A stretch of 64,000 bases of DNA from positions 14,266 to 78,265 of the forward strand of contig NZ_QFPF01000009.1 of the NCBI RefSeq assembly GCF_003248605.1. The letters are read 5' to 3'. The stretch is from Microbacterium sp. Lineage in GTDB: Bacteria; Actinomycetota; Actinomycetes; Actinomycetales; Microbacteriaceae. This document shows positions 54,498 to 63,635 of this stretch, piece by piece. Within the stretch, counting starts at the first letter, position 1. Each line of letters starts with the position of its first letter. The translations under genes and the position numbers were made by a program. The notes under the pieces were generated by a model that did no database searches, was not told the origin of the DNA, and saw nothing but the letters and a program-made list of their open reading frames with translations.

Positions 54498-55307
54498 TCA
54501 GTCGAGCGGCGAGGCGGGATCGATGGTGGGGATCGAATCCAGCAGGCGTCTGGTGTACGCCACCTGCGGCTCCAGCAGCACGCGTTCGGTGGGCCCCTCC
54601 TCGACGATGCGGCCGTCCTTCATCACGACGACGGTGTCGCAGAGATTCTGCACGACGCCGATGTCGTGCGACACCATCAGCAGCGCCATCCCCGTCCGCC
54701 GCCGCAGCTCGCGCAGCAGCTCGAGGATCTGGGCGCGGACCGTCACATCGAGGGCGGAGAGCGGTTCGTCGCCCACCAGCAGGCGTGGGCGGTGCACGAT
54801 CGCACGCGCGATTGCGATGCGCTGACGCTGGCCCCCGGAGAACTCGTGCGGAAAGCGTTCCGCCATCGACGGCTCGAGCCCGACCTGATCGAGCACCTCG
54901 CGCACGCGCGCTCGGCGGTCGCCCTCGATGTCCAGGGCCCACAGCGGCTCGCCGACGATGCGTCCCACGCTCATCCGGGGGTCCAGCGAGGCGTACGGGT
55001 CCTGGAACACGATCCCCGTCTGCCGGCGCAGCCAATGCAGCGACCGAGCGGAGGCCCGGGCGTCGACGGGGCGCCCGTCGAAGGACACGGTTCCCGACGT
55101 CGGCAGGTCCAGGGCGAGCGCCAGCCGCACCAGCGTGGACTTGCCCGACCCGGACTCGCCGATCACGCCGACCGCCTCGCCCTCGCGCACATCGACATCC
55201 GCGTCGACCAGGGCGGTCGCCGTGCGTCGCCGCCCGATGAGCGAGTCTCGGGGCAGCGTGTGCACGCGCGTCAGGCCCCGCGCCTGGAGCAGGATGCCGG
55301 AACTCAC
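54498..55307 (-). CDS. Oligopeptide ABC transporter ATP-binding protein (DppF/OppF type)
   Basis: 269 aa. Walker A GESGSGKSTLVRLALAL, Q-loop FQDPYASLDPRMSVG, signature FSGGQRQRIAIARAI, Walker B RLLVGDEPLSALDV and H-loop MVSHDIGVV are all intact. VAYTRRLLDSIP near the C terminus is the oligopeptide-type extension. It starts at GTG 55307 in a GTGA overlap with the previous gene. Last of five genes in the uptake operon. Confidence 0.92.
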   Translation of the reverse strand: MSSGILLQARGLTRVHTLPRDSLIGRRRTATALVDADVDVREGEAVGVIGESGSGKSTLVRLALALDLPTSGTVSFDGRPVDARASARSLHWLRRQTGIVFQDPYASLDPRMSVGRIVGEPLWALDIEGDRRARVREVLDQVGLEPSMAERFPHEFSGGQRQRIAIARAIVHRPRLLVGDEPLSALDVTVRAQILELLRELRRRTGMALLMVSHDIGVVQNLCDTVVVMKDGRIVEEGPTERVLLEPQVAYTRRLLDSIPTIDPASPLD

Positions 55308-56107
55308 GGTGCACCGCCGTCCCGGCGATCGGCCGACCGCCAGAGCGTCGCCGTCGCGTCACGCAGAAGTCCCTGCGTCACGGGGGAGACCGGTCGCGAG
55401 AGCAGGTCGGCGACGGGGGCGTCCTCGGCGACCCGTCCGTGCTCGAGCACGACGCCGTGCGTCGCGATCCGGGCGAGGACGGCGAGATCGTGGGTGATGA
55501 AGACCAGCGACATCCGGTCGTCGCGCACGAGTTGCGTGAGCAGGTCGAGCACGTCGGCCTGGATGGTGACATCGAGCGCCGTCGTCGGCTCATCGGCGAT
55601 GAGCAGCCGAGGCCGGCAGGCGAGCGCCATGGCGATGGCGACGCGTTGGCGCTGGCCGCCGGAGAGCTGGTGGGGATAGCGCGAGACGATGTGCTCGGGG
55701 CCGGGAAGGCTCACCCGCCGGGCCTGCGCGAGGGCCCGATCGTTCGCGGTACGGCGTGAGACCCGTTCGTGGATGCGGATCGACTCCGCGATCTGACGAC
55801 CCACCGGGCGAATGGGATTCAGCGCGGTGCGGGGCTCCTGGAACACGATTCCGATCTGGTCGCCGCGTATCGCCGCGAGTTCGCGCTCGGACAGCCCGAT
55901 CAGCTCGCGTCCATCCCAGCGCACGCTGCCCGATGCGGTGGCGCCTTCCGGCAGCAGGCCCAGGATCGCCAGCGCGGTCAGGGACTTCCCCGACCCCGAC
56001 TCGCCGATCAGACCCACGCGTGCGCCGTCGGGTACGTCGAAGGAGACGCCGTCGACGACCCGTCGCCCGGCGACGTCGACACTCAGGTCGCGCACCTCCA
56101 GGCTCAC
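55304..56107 (-). CDS. Oligopeptide ABC transporter ATP-binding protein (DppD/OppD type)
   Basis: 267 aa. Walker A GESGSGKSLTALAILGLL, Q-loop FQEPRTALNPIRPVG, signature LSGGQRQRVAIAMALA, Walker B LLIADEPTTALDV and ITHDLAV are all present. The GTG at 56107 forms a GTGA overlap with the permease stop. With DppF it forms the heterodimeric motor. It lacks the Cys-rich iron-sulfur tail sometimes found in OppD proteins. Confidence 0.92.
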   Translation of the reverse strand: MSLEVRDLSVDVAGRRVVDGVSFDVPDGARVGLIGESGSGKSLTALAILGLLPEGATASGSVRWDGRELIGLSERELAAIRGDQIGIVFQEPRTALNPIRPVGRQIAESIRIHERVSRRTANDRALAQARRVSLPGPEHIVSRYPHQLSGGQRQRVAIAMALACRPRLLIADEPTTALDVTIQADVLDLLTQLVRDDRMSLVFITHDLAVLARIATHGVVLEHGRVAEDAPVADLLSRPVSPVTQGLLRDATATLWRSADRRDGGAP

Positions 56108-56988
56108 GAGACCACCGCCGGGGTGTGTGCGCGCGCCTCTCGCGCGGCTCCGCGGGCGTCCCGGAGGGTCGGGTCGGTCGCCTCGCGAACGGCGTCGCCC
56201 AACAGGTTCAGGCCGAGCACGGTCACCGTGATCACGAGGCCGGGCGTGAGCACCGAGAGCGGGTAGACCTGGATGTAGCTCTGCAGGTCTGCCAGCAGTC
56301 GCCCCCACGACGGTTCGGTGACGGACGCACCGAACCCGAGGTAGGACAGCCCCGCCTCGGCCAGCACGGCGACGGCCATCGACCACGACAGCTGCACGAT
56401 GAAGACCGGCGCGACGTTCGGCAGCAGATGACGGAGGAGATTCTGCGACGGCGTGAGGCCGGCCGCGCGTCCCGCGAGCACGAAGTCGCTGTGCAGGACG
56501 CGGCGCAGCTCCGGGCGCGTGACGCGGGCGATGTTGACCCCGAACCCGATACCCACCGCCCACACGACGACCCAGAGCGACCCGCCCCACACCGACGAGA
56601 TCATCATCGCGATCAGCAGCACGGGAAAGGCGATCAGGATGTCCACGAGCACGGCGACCGATTCGCGCACCCAGCGCGCGGCCAGCGCGCCGGCCGCGGC
56701 GAGGGCGAGGCCCACGAGCGTGGCGACGGCGCCCGCACCCGCGGCGACCGCGACGGTGGTGCGGGCGCCCGCCATGAGCATGCTGAGGATGTCGCGGCCG
56801 GTGTTGTCGGTTCCGAGCAGGTGCGGCCACCCCGGCGCGGACCAGCGCGCGGCGATGTCCACCCGCTGCGGGTCGAAGGGAGTCCAGATCAGCGAGACGA
56901 GGGCGGTGAGACCGATGGCGGCCACCACGAGCAGCCCGAACCGACCCGTCGACAGATTCCACAGGCGCGACAGCCACCGCGCTCTCAT
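56104..56988 (-). CDS. Oligopeptide ABC transporter permease (DppC type)
   Basis: 294 aa. Six hydrophobic helices follow a short cytoplasmic N terminus (RLWNLSTGRFGLLVVAAIGL is the first). The conserved start of the periplasmic loop is HLLGTDNTGRDILSMLMAGA, and the EAA-type loop is EAGLSYLGFGASVTEPSWG. It pairs with DppB. ATGA overlap with dppB and GTGA overlap with the next ATPase gene show tight operon coupling. Confidence 0.92.
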   Translation of the reverse strand: MRARWLSRLWNLSTGRFGLLVVAAIGLTALVSLIWTPFDPQRVDIAARWSAPGWPHLLGTDNTGRDILSMLMAGARTTVAVAAGAGAVATLVGLALAAAGALAARWVRESVAVLVDILIAFPVLLIAMMISSVWGGSLWVVVWAVGIGFGVNIARVTRPELRRVLHSDFVLAGRAAGLTPSQNLLRHLLPNVAPVFIVQLSWSMAVAVLAEAGLSYLGFGASVTEPSWGRLLADLQSYIQVYPLSVLTPGLVITVTVLGLNLLGDAVREATDPTLRDARGAAREARAHTPAVVS

Positions 56989-57935
56989 GCCGCCTCCCGC
57001 AGTCGCGGGTCCAGTGCACGGTGCACGAGATCGACGACGAACCCGAGCACCAGGACGAAGCCGGTCAGCACCAGCAGCTCTCCCTGGACCTTCTCGAGGT
57101 CGCGGGCCCCGACATCCGTCACCAGCATGCGTCCGATCCCCGGCAGCGCGAAGAGCTGCTCGATGACGACCGAGCCCACGATGATGCCGGCCACCTGAAG
57201 CGCGAGGACGGTGATCACCGAGAGTGCGACGTTCGGCAGCCCGTGCCGGACGAGCGCTTGATCTCGGGTGAGGCCCTTCGCCGCGGCGGTGCGCACGTAA
57301 TCCTGGCCGACGGCCTGCAGCGTCGCGCTGCGCACGAATCGCATGAGCATCGCCCCCTCGATGACGCCGATCGTGAGCGCGGGGAGCACCAGCGCGCGCA
57401 CGGCGGCGGCGGGATCATCCCATCCCGCCCGCGGAAATCCCTGGGCCGGGAGCCAGCCCAGCCACACCGCGAAGACGACGACACCCAGCATCCCGGCCCA
57501 GACGACCGGCACGGCAGCGAGTGTCTGGGCCCCGACGCTCAGTCCGGTCGCGCCGGCCCGGCCGCGCCGCATGGCCGCGAGCACACCGAGCGGCAGCGCG
57601 ATCAGCATCGCGATCAGCAGCGCCAGCAGTCCCAGCGGCACCGTCACCTGCGCCTTCTGCCACAGCTCATCGGCCACCGATGACCCGGTGAGGAACGAGG
57701 TGCCGAGGTCGCCCCGCAGAACTCCGCCGATCCAGTCGAGGTACTGCACCACGAGAGGGCGATCCAGACCCAGACGCACGCGGATGGCGGCGACCTGTTC
57801 GGGGGTGCCCTGCGTGCCCGCGATCATCTGGGCGACATCGCCGGGCAGCACGCGCAGTGTCACGAAGATCAGCACGCTCGCGACCAGAAGCCCCACGATC
57901 AGGAGGGCCGTGCGGGTCGCGGCGTAACGGATCAC
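56985..57935 (-). CDS. Oligopeptide ABC transporter permease (DppB type)
   Basis: 316 aa with six helices. The N terminus RYAATRTALLIVGLLVASVL and the post-helix-1 pattern LPGDVAQMIAGTQGTPEQV are typical of DppB. The C-terminal region has EQLFALPGIGRMLV in the EAA loop. The start is GTG, one nt after the binding-protein stop. Confidence 0.92.
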   Translation of the reverse strand: MIRYAATRTALLIVGLLVASVLIFVTLRVLPGDVAQMIAGTQGTPEQVAAIRVRLGLDRPLVVQYLDWIGGVLRGDLGTSFLTGSSVADELWQKAQVTVPLGLLALLIAMLIALPLGVLAAMRRGRAGATGLSVGAQTLAAVPVVWAGMLGVVVFAVWLGWLPAQGFPRAGWDDPAAAVRALVLPALTIGVIEGAMLMRFVRSATLQAVGQDYVRTAAAKGLTRDQALVRHGLPNVALSVITVLALQVAGIIVGSVVIEQLFALPGIGRMLVTDVGARDLEKVQGELLVLTGFVLVLGFVVDLVHRALDPRLREAA

Positions 57936-57936
57936 G

Positions 57937-59448
57937 TCAGTCGCTGAGCTTGCCGAGCCCCGCGACGTTCAGGCGCTCGTTGACGTTCACCGACGGCATG
58001 CCGACGACGTCCGAGCCCACCGCGAGCACGGACGCGCCGTTGTAGAGCCAGTCCGCGGCCATGTCCTCCGAGACGATGCGCGCGGCCTCGGCCAGCAGCT
58101 CGGCCGCCTCCTCCTCGTCGACGGCGACGAGGGACTGCGCGTACAGCTCCTGCACCTCGGCGTTGTCGTAGGTGAAGTAGTAGTCCGGATCGGCCCAGTT
58201 CTCGAAGTCGCGCGACTCCGTGTGGAGCACGAAACTGAGGTCGTAGTCCTGATTGGTGTAGACATCCTGCAGCCATGCGGCGAACTCGACCGAGTCGACC
58301 TCCAGCTCGATGCCCACGTCGCCGAGCTGCGAGATCAGGATCTGCGGGATCGTGGTGGTGTAGAACGAGGGGATCGTGAGGGTCAGCTCGAGGTCCTCGG
58401 CGCCGGCTTCGGCGAGCAGCTCGCGCGCACCCTCGGGGTCGTAGGGCACGAGGTCGGAGAGATCCTCGTATCCGGGGTCGAGCTCGGGGATCGGGCCGTA
58501 CATGGTCTGCCCGGCCCCGAGCGCCTCGATGATCGCGTCGTGGTCGATGGCGCGGCGGATCGCCTCGCGCACGCGGATGTCATCGAGCGGCGCCTGGCGG
58601 CTGTTCATCGCCAGCGTGCCCTTGTCGGTCGACTGTCCCGTCACGAGGGCGAAGTCGCCGTTCGCCTCCACCTGGTCGGCGAGGGTCGCATCGAAACCGG
58701 TGAGTACGTCGACCTCGCCCGCAAGGGCCGCGTTCAGGGCCGCCGTGGGGTCGGGGATGTAGTCGAACACGACCTCGGCGGAGGCCGCGGGGTCGCCCCA
58801 GTATGCGTCGTTGCGCACGAAGGTGATGCTGTCGCCCTGGCGCCAGCTGGTCAGGAGGAACGGTCCCGTGCCGTTCGCGTCCGTCGCACGCTCAGTCGTG
58901 TCGCCCTCCTTGAAGACGAGACCCGCGCGCCCGGAGAGGGTCCACAGCAGCCGGGAGTCGGGCTCGGACAGGGTGAGGACGACATCCTGGCCGTTCGCGG
59001 TGATGGCGCTCACCTTCGCCAGGCGCGAGGAGTCGACGAATTCGGGGTCGTCCCGCACCGCCTGGATCGAGGTGACGACATCCTGCGGGGTGAGCGGCTG
59101 GCCGTCGTGGAAGGTCACGCCCTCTCGCACCGTGAAGGTGTAGGTCAGGCCGTCATCCGACACGGTGTAGTCGCTCGCAAGCGTCGGCACGATCTGCTGG
59201 TCGGGCGTTCGCGAGACGAGACCCTGATAGACGTTGTCGATGAGGATCTGATCGAGCGCCGCGCCGGAGGTGGTGCGGATGTCGAGGTTGCTCGGCTCGA
59301 GCACGAGACGCACGATCACCGACGCGTCCGTGTCGGGCGCCCCCGTGGCCGTGGGGGTGGGGTCGGTCTCGCCGGCCGTGCACGAAACGAGGGCCAGGGC
59401 GAGCGCGGCGAGGCCGGCGACGCCCAGGAGTGCAGGACGGCGGAGCAT
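57937..59448 (-). CDS. ABC transporter peptide-binding lipoprotein (SBP family 5)
   Basis: 503 aa. The lipoprotein signal peptide is MLRRPALLGVAGLAALALAL followed by lipobox VSC. The family-5 signature region is LTYTFTVREGVTFHDGQPLT (residues near 110). Further features are NGTGPFLLTSW and AIRRAIDHDAIIEALGAG. It captures oligopeptides or similar solutes outside the cell for the DppBCDF partners. AAAGGAA precedes the ATG. First gene of the operon; the 155-nt region upstream should hold its promoter. Confidence 0.92.
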   Translation of the reverse strand: MLRRPALLGVAGLAALALALVSCTAGETDPTPTATGAPDTDASVIVRLVLEPSNLDIRTTSGAALDQILIDNVYQGLVSRTPDQQIVPTLASDYTVSDDGLTYTFTVREGVTFHDGQPLTPQDVVTSIQAVRDDPEFVDSSRLAKVSAITANGQDVVLTLSEPDSRLLWTLSGRAGLVFKEGDTTERATDANGTGPFLLTSWRQGDSITFVRNDAYWGDPAASAEVVFDYIPDPTAALNAALAGEVDVLTGFDATLADQVEANGDFALVTGQSTDKGTLAMNSRQAPLDDIRVREAIRRAIDHDAIIEALGAGQTMYGPIPELDPGYEDLSDLVPYDPEGARELLAEAGAEDLELTLTIPSFYTTTIPQILISQLGDVGIELEVDSVEFAAWLQDVYTNQDYDLSFVLHTESRDFENWADPDYYFTYDNAEVQELYAQSLVAVDEEEAAELLAEAARIVSEDMAADWLYNGASVLAVGSDVVGMPSVNVNERLNVAGLGKLSD

Positions 59449-59603
59449 GGGGGTTCCTTTCGGAGAGGCCGCGGCATCCGACTGCTGTGTGAAGATCCGC
59501 GTCCGTGCGTGTGCGAACGGCTGCGATCATCCAGCCTATGCGGCGGCGGGCGGCGGGTCGCGTCACCCCTGCCACTCAACGCGATATCGATCGCGCGTCT
59601 TCC

Positions 59604-60524
59604 CTACGCCGTCGCGAGGGTGCGGATCCTCGCCCCCAGCGCGCCGGGCATCTCCTCCTGCACATTGTGGCCGGCGGGCAGCGTCTCGATGGATGCCGTC
59701 GGCACACGCCGCGCGAACTCGCGGGCGTCCTCGGGTGTGACGTACCCGCGTTCGCCGCGGAGGAGGGTCACGGGCGCGGTGGTGGCGGCCAGGTCGTCCC
59801 AGCCACCCTCGGACAGTGCGGGCGCCGGTGCCTGCACTGCCGCCCCGGACGGCACCGCGAGGGCAGCTGCTGCGAGATGGGCGAAGTGATGCTTCCATTC
59901 GACCCGCCCGTCGGGGCGGACGCGGGAGTTGAGGAACACCCCGCGTTCGGCGGCGCGACGCGACCCGCCGAGACCGAAGGCGAGCGCGCGCTCGACGAGG
60001 TCGTCGCGGGAGGCGAAATCGGTCGGCCCGGCGAAGAACCGCCGGATCTGCGAGGGTCCGGCGGCGGGATCGATGCCCGGGGTGATGTCGATGATCACGA
60101 GACGCGACACGAGGTCGGGGCGCAGGGCCGCGACCGCTGCGGCGGTCAGGCCGCCGAGGGAGTGGCCGACGAGCAGCTGCGGCCCCTCGGTCCATGTCTC
60201 GATGGCCGCCGCGACATCGGGGGCGATGACGCGCGCACGGTAGTCGGCGTCGGCGCGCCAGGCCGAGTCCCCGTGCCCGGGCAGGTCGATCGCGAGTGCC
60301 GGCATCCCGGATGCGAGAACCGTCACGTCCCAGGTGTGGGCGTTCAGGCCCGCGCCGTGCAGCAGCGTGATGGCCGGGGGAGCGTCGCCCCACGCGAGGG
60401 CGCTGATCGCGCCGCGCCCCGCCGCCTCCGTCGTGAGACGGCGGACGCGGGGAAGGGAACCCTCGACGCCCGCGTCGCGAGCCTGTTCGGCCAGGAACGA
60501 GAACTCGTCCGGGGCATCGGTCAT
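59604..60524 (-). CDS. Alpha/beta-hydrolase fold enzyme
   Basis: 306 aa. Oxyanion region LLHGAGLNAHTWD and DLPGHGDSAW precede the nucleophile elbow LLVGHSLGGLTAAAV, with Ser. The His lies in LPAGHNVQEEMPG near the C terminus. The fold is clear, but the substrate (ester, lactone or other) is not. The ATG at 60524 has AAGGATG upstream and is preferred over upstream in-frame codons. It is divergent from the AhpD-like gene. Confidence 0.87.
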   Translation of the reverse strand: MTDAPDEFSFLAEQARDAGVEGSLPRVRRLTTEAAGRGAISALAWGDAPPAITLLHGAGLNAHTWDVTVLASGMPALAIDLPGHGDSAWRADADYRARVIAPDVAAAIETWTEGPQLLVGHSLGGLTAAAVAALRPDLVSRLVIIDITPGIDPAAGPSQIRRFFAGPTDFASRDDLVERALAFGLGGSRRAAERGVFLNSRVRPDGRVEWKHHFAHLAAAALAVPSGAAVQAPAPALSEGGWDDLAATTAPVTLLRGERGYVTPEDAREFARRVPTASIETLPAGHNVQEEMPGALGARIRTLATA

Positions 60525-60647
60525 CTCGGCATCCTTCGCTCGGTGTGCGGTCGCCTGCGTGGGCCCCCACCGGCATTGTGAACCGCGTCGCCCGGTCTGC
60601 GCCAATCGTCCGGGCCCGCGTGCGCCGCGCGTCGTTAGGGTGGGCGT

Positions 60648-61121
60648 ATGAGCGAGTCGCGCGTGCACCTCTCCCGCTCCGAGCCCGAGGCCTACCGCGC
60701 CCTCGACGCCTTCTCCAAGGCCGTCGGCGCGATCGCACGGAGCAACGGCATCGATGCCCGGCTGCGCGAGCTCGTCCTGCTGCACGTCTCCCAGCTCAAC
60801 GGCTGCGCGTTCTGCGTGCGCATCCACGTCGACCGCGGTCTCACCGCAGGTGTCGGCGTCGACGACATCTCGCAGCTGCCCGTCTGGCGCGAGTCCGGTG
60901 TCTTCTCCGAGCGTGAGCGCGCCGCGCTGGAGCTTGCCGAGGCCTTCACCTTCATCCACGACGGGGGAGTCTCCGACGACGTCTACGACCGTGTCGGCGC
61001 TGTGCTGACCGAGAAGGAGTACACAGCGATCAGCTGGCTGAGCGTGTCGATCAACGCCTTCAACCGTGTCGCGATCGCAGGTCGCTATCCGGTCCCGCCG
61101 CGGGAGGAACAGGATTCGTGA
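60648..61121 (+). CDS. AhpD-like carboxymuconolactone-decarboxylase-family protein
   Basis: 157 aa. All-helical CMD domain with redox motif LNGCAFCVRIHVD (Cys-x-x-Cys then His), the AhpD-type peroxidase-partner signature. LAEAFTFIHDGGVSDD follows. It probably acts as an alkylhydroperoxidase-like thiol protein. TAGGGT stands 6 nt before the ATG (leaderless pattern). GTGA overlap with the phosphatase gene downstream. Confidence 0.88.
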   Translation: MSESRVHLSRSEPEAYRALDAFSKAVGAIARSNGIDARLRELVLLHVSQLNGCAFCVRIHVDRGLTAGVGVDDISQLPVWRESGVFSERERAALELAEAFTFIHDGGVSDDVYDRVGAVLTEKEYTAISWLSVSINAFNRVAIAGRYPVPPREEQDS

Positions 61122-61840
61122 GTGACCTCACGCTGATCTCGGGCGCGCTGAACTTCCGCGACACCGGGGGGCTGCCCGCGGGCAGCGGGGTGACCCGGCA
61201 CGGGATGCTGTTCCGCTCGGGCAACCTCGCGACGGTCGATGAGCGGGGGCTCGAAGCGCTGCGCGGGCTCGCGCTGCGACGGATCATCGACCTGCGCGAC
61301 GACGAGGAGGTCGTGCGGGCGCCGAGCATCGTCGGAGAGGGCCCCGAAACGATCCGCGTCCCGCTGTTCCACGGTTCGGTCGGGTCGTTCTTCCAGCGTG
61401 ATGTGGGACTCGACGAGCTGTATCGCTCGATGATCGACGACTCGGCCGACCGCGTGGTCGATGTGGTGCGCGGCGTGATCGGCGTGCAGCCGGTGCTCGT
61501 GCACTGCACGGTGGGCAAGGATCGCACGGGGGTGACCGTCGCGCTGACCCTGCTGGCCGCCGGCGTCGATCTCGATGCGGTGGTCGCCGACTACGCCCGC
61601 ACGGAACGGATGCTCCCCGAGGCGCGCAACCGCGAGGTGGTGCGCCGGATCCGTTCGGTCCATCCCGACGCCACGCGGATCGAGGAGCTCGCCACGCGGT
61701 CGCCGGCCCCGGTCATGTCCGCGCTCATGTCTGAGCTGACGGAGCGCTACGGCGCGCCCGTGGAGTTCCTGCGCGCGCACGGACTGGCCGACGACGAGAT
61801 CGCGGAGCTTCGGCGGGTGCTGGTGGCGCCGTCGTCGTGA
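61118..61840 (+). CDS. Protein tyrosine phosphatase, PtpB/IphP-like
   Basis: 240 aa. N-terminal NFRDTGGLPAG and RSGNLATVDERG are typical of PtpB-type phosphatases. The P-loop VHCTVGKDRTGVTVAL holds the nucleophile Cys and the Arg (C-x5-R), with Lys and Asp in between as in triple-specificity enzymes that can also act on phosphoinositides. The start is GTG, in a GTGA overlap with the AhpD-like gene. It has no signal peptide. Confidence 0.9.
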   Translation: MSDLTLISGALNFRDTGGLPAGSGVTRHGMLFRSGNLATVDERGLEALRGLALRRIIDLRDDEEVVRAPSIVGEGPETIRVPLFHGSVGSFFQRDVGLDELYRSMIDDSADRVVDVVRGVIGVQPVLVHCTVGKDRTGVTVALTLLAAGVDLDAVVADYARTERMLPEARNREVVRRIRSVHPDATRIEELATRSPAPVMSALMSELTERYGAPVEFLRAHGLADDEIAELRRVLVAPSS

Positions 61841-61862
61841 CGGCAGATGTCGGCGAGTGAGG

Positions 61863-61881
61863 TTAGGTGTGCCTTGCCTTG
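61863..61881 (+). promoter_or_regulatory. DtxR/IdeR-type iron box upstream of the SIP gene
   Basis: TTAGGTGTGCCTTGCCTTG matches the iron-box consensus (TTAGGTTAGGCTAACCTAA) at 12 of 19 positions, including both half-site cores. A -10 hexamer TATACT (61884-61889) follows directly, so repressor binding would block RNA polymerase. Regulation by iron is supported by the product of the gene. Confidence 0.6.
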
Positions 61882-61898
61882 GGTATACTGAGGGTGCC

Positions 61899-62363
61899 AT
61901 GTCGAACGAGATCGCACACAACGACGCCGCCTGCCGCGCACCGCGGCACTCGCGCGTCTCGCACCTGATCACCGCCGACGAGAACTCGCTGGCCGATCTC
62001 GAGGCACTGCTGGCCACACTGCCGCTGTGCTCGACGGGTCGCGTGTTCGTCGAGGTTCCGGATGCGTCGTTCATCGGGCGCATCTCGGCGCCCGCCCGCA
62101 TGACGGTGGCCTGGCTCGATCGTTCGGCCCGGTCCGGAGAACCCGGTACCGGCCGCCTGTGCCCCGCGGGTGCCGCACTCGCGCGCGCCGTGACCGCCTG
62201 GGCCGACGAGATGATGTGCGACGAGGGCGATCAGACCCGCGTCTTCCTGCTGGGCGGGTTCCTCGGCACGGCCGACATCGTCGACCACCTCGTCGAGCGC
62301 CGCAACGTCGCGCGCGAGACGATCCACACTCCCGAGCGCTTCGGGCTGCTCACCGCCCGCTGA
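61899..62363 (+). CDS. Stand-alone SIP domain protein (siderophore-interacting)
   Basis: 154 aa. It contains only the C-terminal NAD(P)H-binding half of siderophore-interacting ferric reductases (RVFVEVPDASFIGRISAP; RVFLLGGFLGTADIVDHLV); the FAD domain is absent. A role in ferric-siderophore handling is supported by the iron box in its promoter. The ATG at 61899 is 9 nt after TATACT, so a short or absent leader is likely. It is convergent with the HExxH gene, overlapping by 14 nt. Confidence 0.82.
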   Translation: MSNEIAHNDAACRAPRHSRVSHLITADENSLADLEALLATLPLCSTGRVFVEVPDASFIGRISAPARMTVAWLDRSARSGEPGTGRLCPAGAALARAVTAWADEMMCDEGDQTRVFLLGGFLGTADIVDHLVERRNVARETIHTPERFGLLTAR

Positions 62364-62811
62364 CGCCGCGGCGCAGATAGCGCCCGTCCTCCAGCCCCGC
62401 CTCGATCTCGAAGCGGTTCTTCAGGGGGTTGCGCCCCGCCACCGTATAGAGCAGGGGCATCAGGAAACCGTACCGGCGCCATTGCCGGGCGTGTACGGCC
62501 TCGTGGCGCAGGAGGCTCGGCGTGACGGGCGCGGTACCCGTGAGGAAGCAGCCGCCGACGCAGACGCCGCCGCGGGGAAACGCCCACGCGGGCAGCCCAC
62601 GGAACACCCAGAGGCCTCCGCGGCGCTCCACCCGCCCCGTGCTCCACAGCGATCCCCAGATCCAGCCGATCGTCGTGCCGTACACATAGCCCGCTCGGCT
62701 GATCGGAGAATCCAGCAGCACCGCGGGGATCAGGCGGTCGATGCGAGTGCCCCGGCGCACGGCACGGTCGGCGGCCTCGCGCCACCCCGGCGGCGGGGTC
62801 AGCGGGCTCAT
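62350..62811 (-). CDS. Small HExxH-containing protein, hypothetical
   Basis: 153 aa. A hydrophobic stretch (SRAGYVYGTTIGWIWGSLW) is followed by a Cys-bearing VCVGGCFLTGT and the zinc-protease-like motif LLRHEAVHARQWRRYG (HExxH). The C terminus includes YTVAGRNPLKNRFE. No family name can be given. HExxH with a following Gln-Trp is seen in other small uncharacterised actinobacterial proteins. ATGA overlap with the arginase-fold gene puts both in one unit. Confidence 0.7.
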   Translation of the reverse strand: MSPLTPPPGWREAADRAVRRGTRIDRLIPAVLLDSPISRAGYVYGTTIGWIWGSLWSTGRVERRGGLWVFRGLPAWAFPRGGVCVGGCFLTGTAPVTPSLLRHEAVHARQWRRYGFLMPLLYTVAGRNPLKNRFEIEAGLEDGRYLRRGVSGR

Positions 62812-63635
62812 GCGAGCGCACCCACGATGCGCAGGATAGCGCCCAGATCGTCCACGGCCGCCTCAGGAGAGGCCGGCGCGAACCCCGTGAGTGCGCCGCC
62901 GACCAGCGGCGCCGCCGCGCCGACAGCGGCGATCGCTCGAGTCAGTGCCGCGACATCCACCCCGAAGGGCTCGGGGGCGGGGATGCCGGTGATCACGGCG
63001 GGATCGAGCACGTCCAGGGCGACGTGCACGAAGACGGCCGAGGGCGCCAGTGCGACCACCGCCGCACCGAGTGCGTCGGGATCGACGTCCTGCTGGACGG
63101 CGACACCGAGCCGCGACGCGACGTCGAGTTCGTGCGGGTCGATCGCGCGCGCGCCGGCGAGGATGAGCTGCGACGCAGGCAGATCGGCGCCGGGGAGATC
63201 CTGCGGCACGACGGCGTCGATCACCGCGCGGGCCGCCATGCTCTCGTAGGCACCTCCGGGAGCAGACGACGTGTCGTGCAGGCCCGGGTGCGCAGCGAAC
63301 CACACCACGACGATCCGTTCCGAGCCGGTGTGCGCGGTATCGGTCACCGCCGCACGCGCGGCCGTCGCCGCGACGCCCGCGTCGCCGCCGATGCTGACGG
63401 TGCGCTCGCCGGCCGGGGCGCGCCCGGCCTCGAGCTGGGCCCGGATCGAGCGTCGCAGCGAGCCCCACCGGCGCACCCCGGTGCCGAGCTCCTCGCCGGC
63501 CTCGAGGGGAACGTCGACGATGGTCGTCGCGGCGCGCGGCAGATCGCCGGCGACCGCGTGTGCGCCGTCGATGAGCCGCATGGCGCGCGACGCCGCCGAC
63601 CCCTGCCACTGCGGCACGACGACGAATCTGGTCAT
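62808..63635 (-). CDS. Arginase-fold protein with degenerate metal site
   Basis: 275 aa. The ureohydrolase fold is traceable: SIGGDAGVAATA corresponds to GGDH, VVVWFAAHPGLHD to WxDAHxD, and VFVHVALDVLDPAVI to SxDxDxxDP. In each, one or more of the manganese ligands differs (Ala for His, Ala for Asp, Ala for the first Asp). Only two or three of the six usual ligands remain, so arginase or agmatinase activity is doubtful. It overlaps the HExxH gene by ATGA. ATG 63635 follows GAAGGAG closely. Confidence 0.75.
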   Translation of the reverse strand: MTRFVVVPQWQGSAASRAMRLIDGAHAVAGDLPRAATTIVDVPLEAGEELGTGVRRWGSLRRSIRAQLEAGRAPAGERTVSIGGDAGVAATAARAAVTDTAHTGSERIVVVWFAAHPGLHDTSSAPGGAYESMAARAVIDAVVPQDLPGADLPASQLILAGARAIDPHELDVASRLGVAVQQDVDPDALGAAVVALAPSAVFVHVALDVLDPAVITGIPAPEPFGVDVAALTRAIAAVGAAAPLVGGALTGFAPASPEAAVDDLGAILRIVGALA

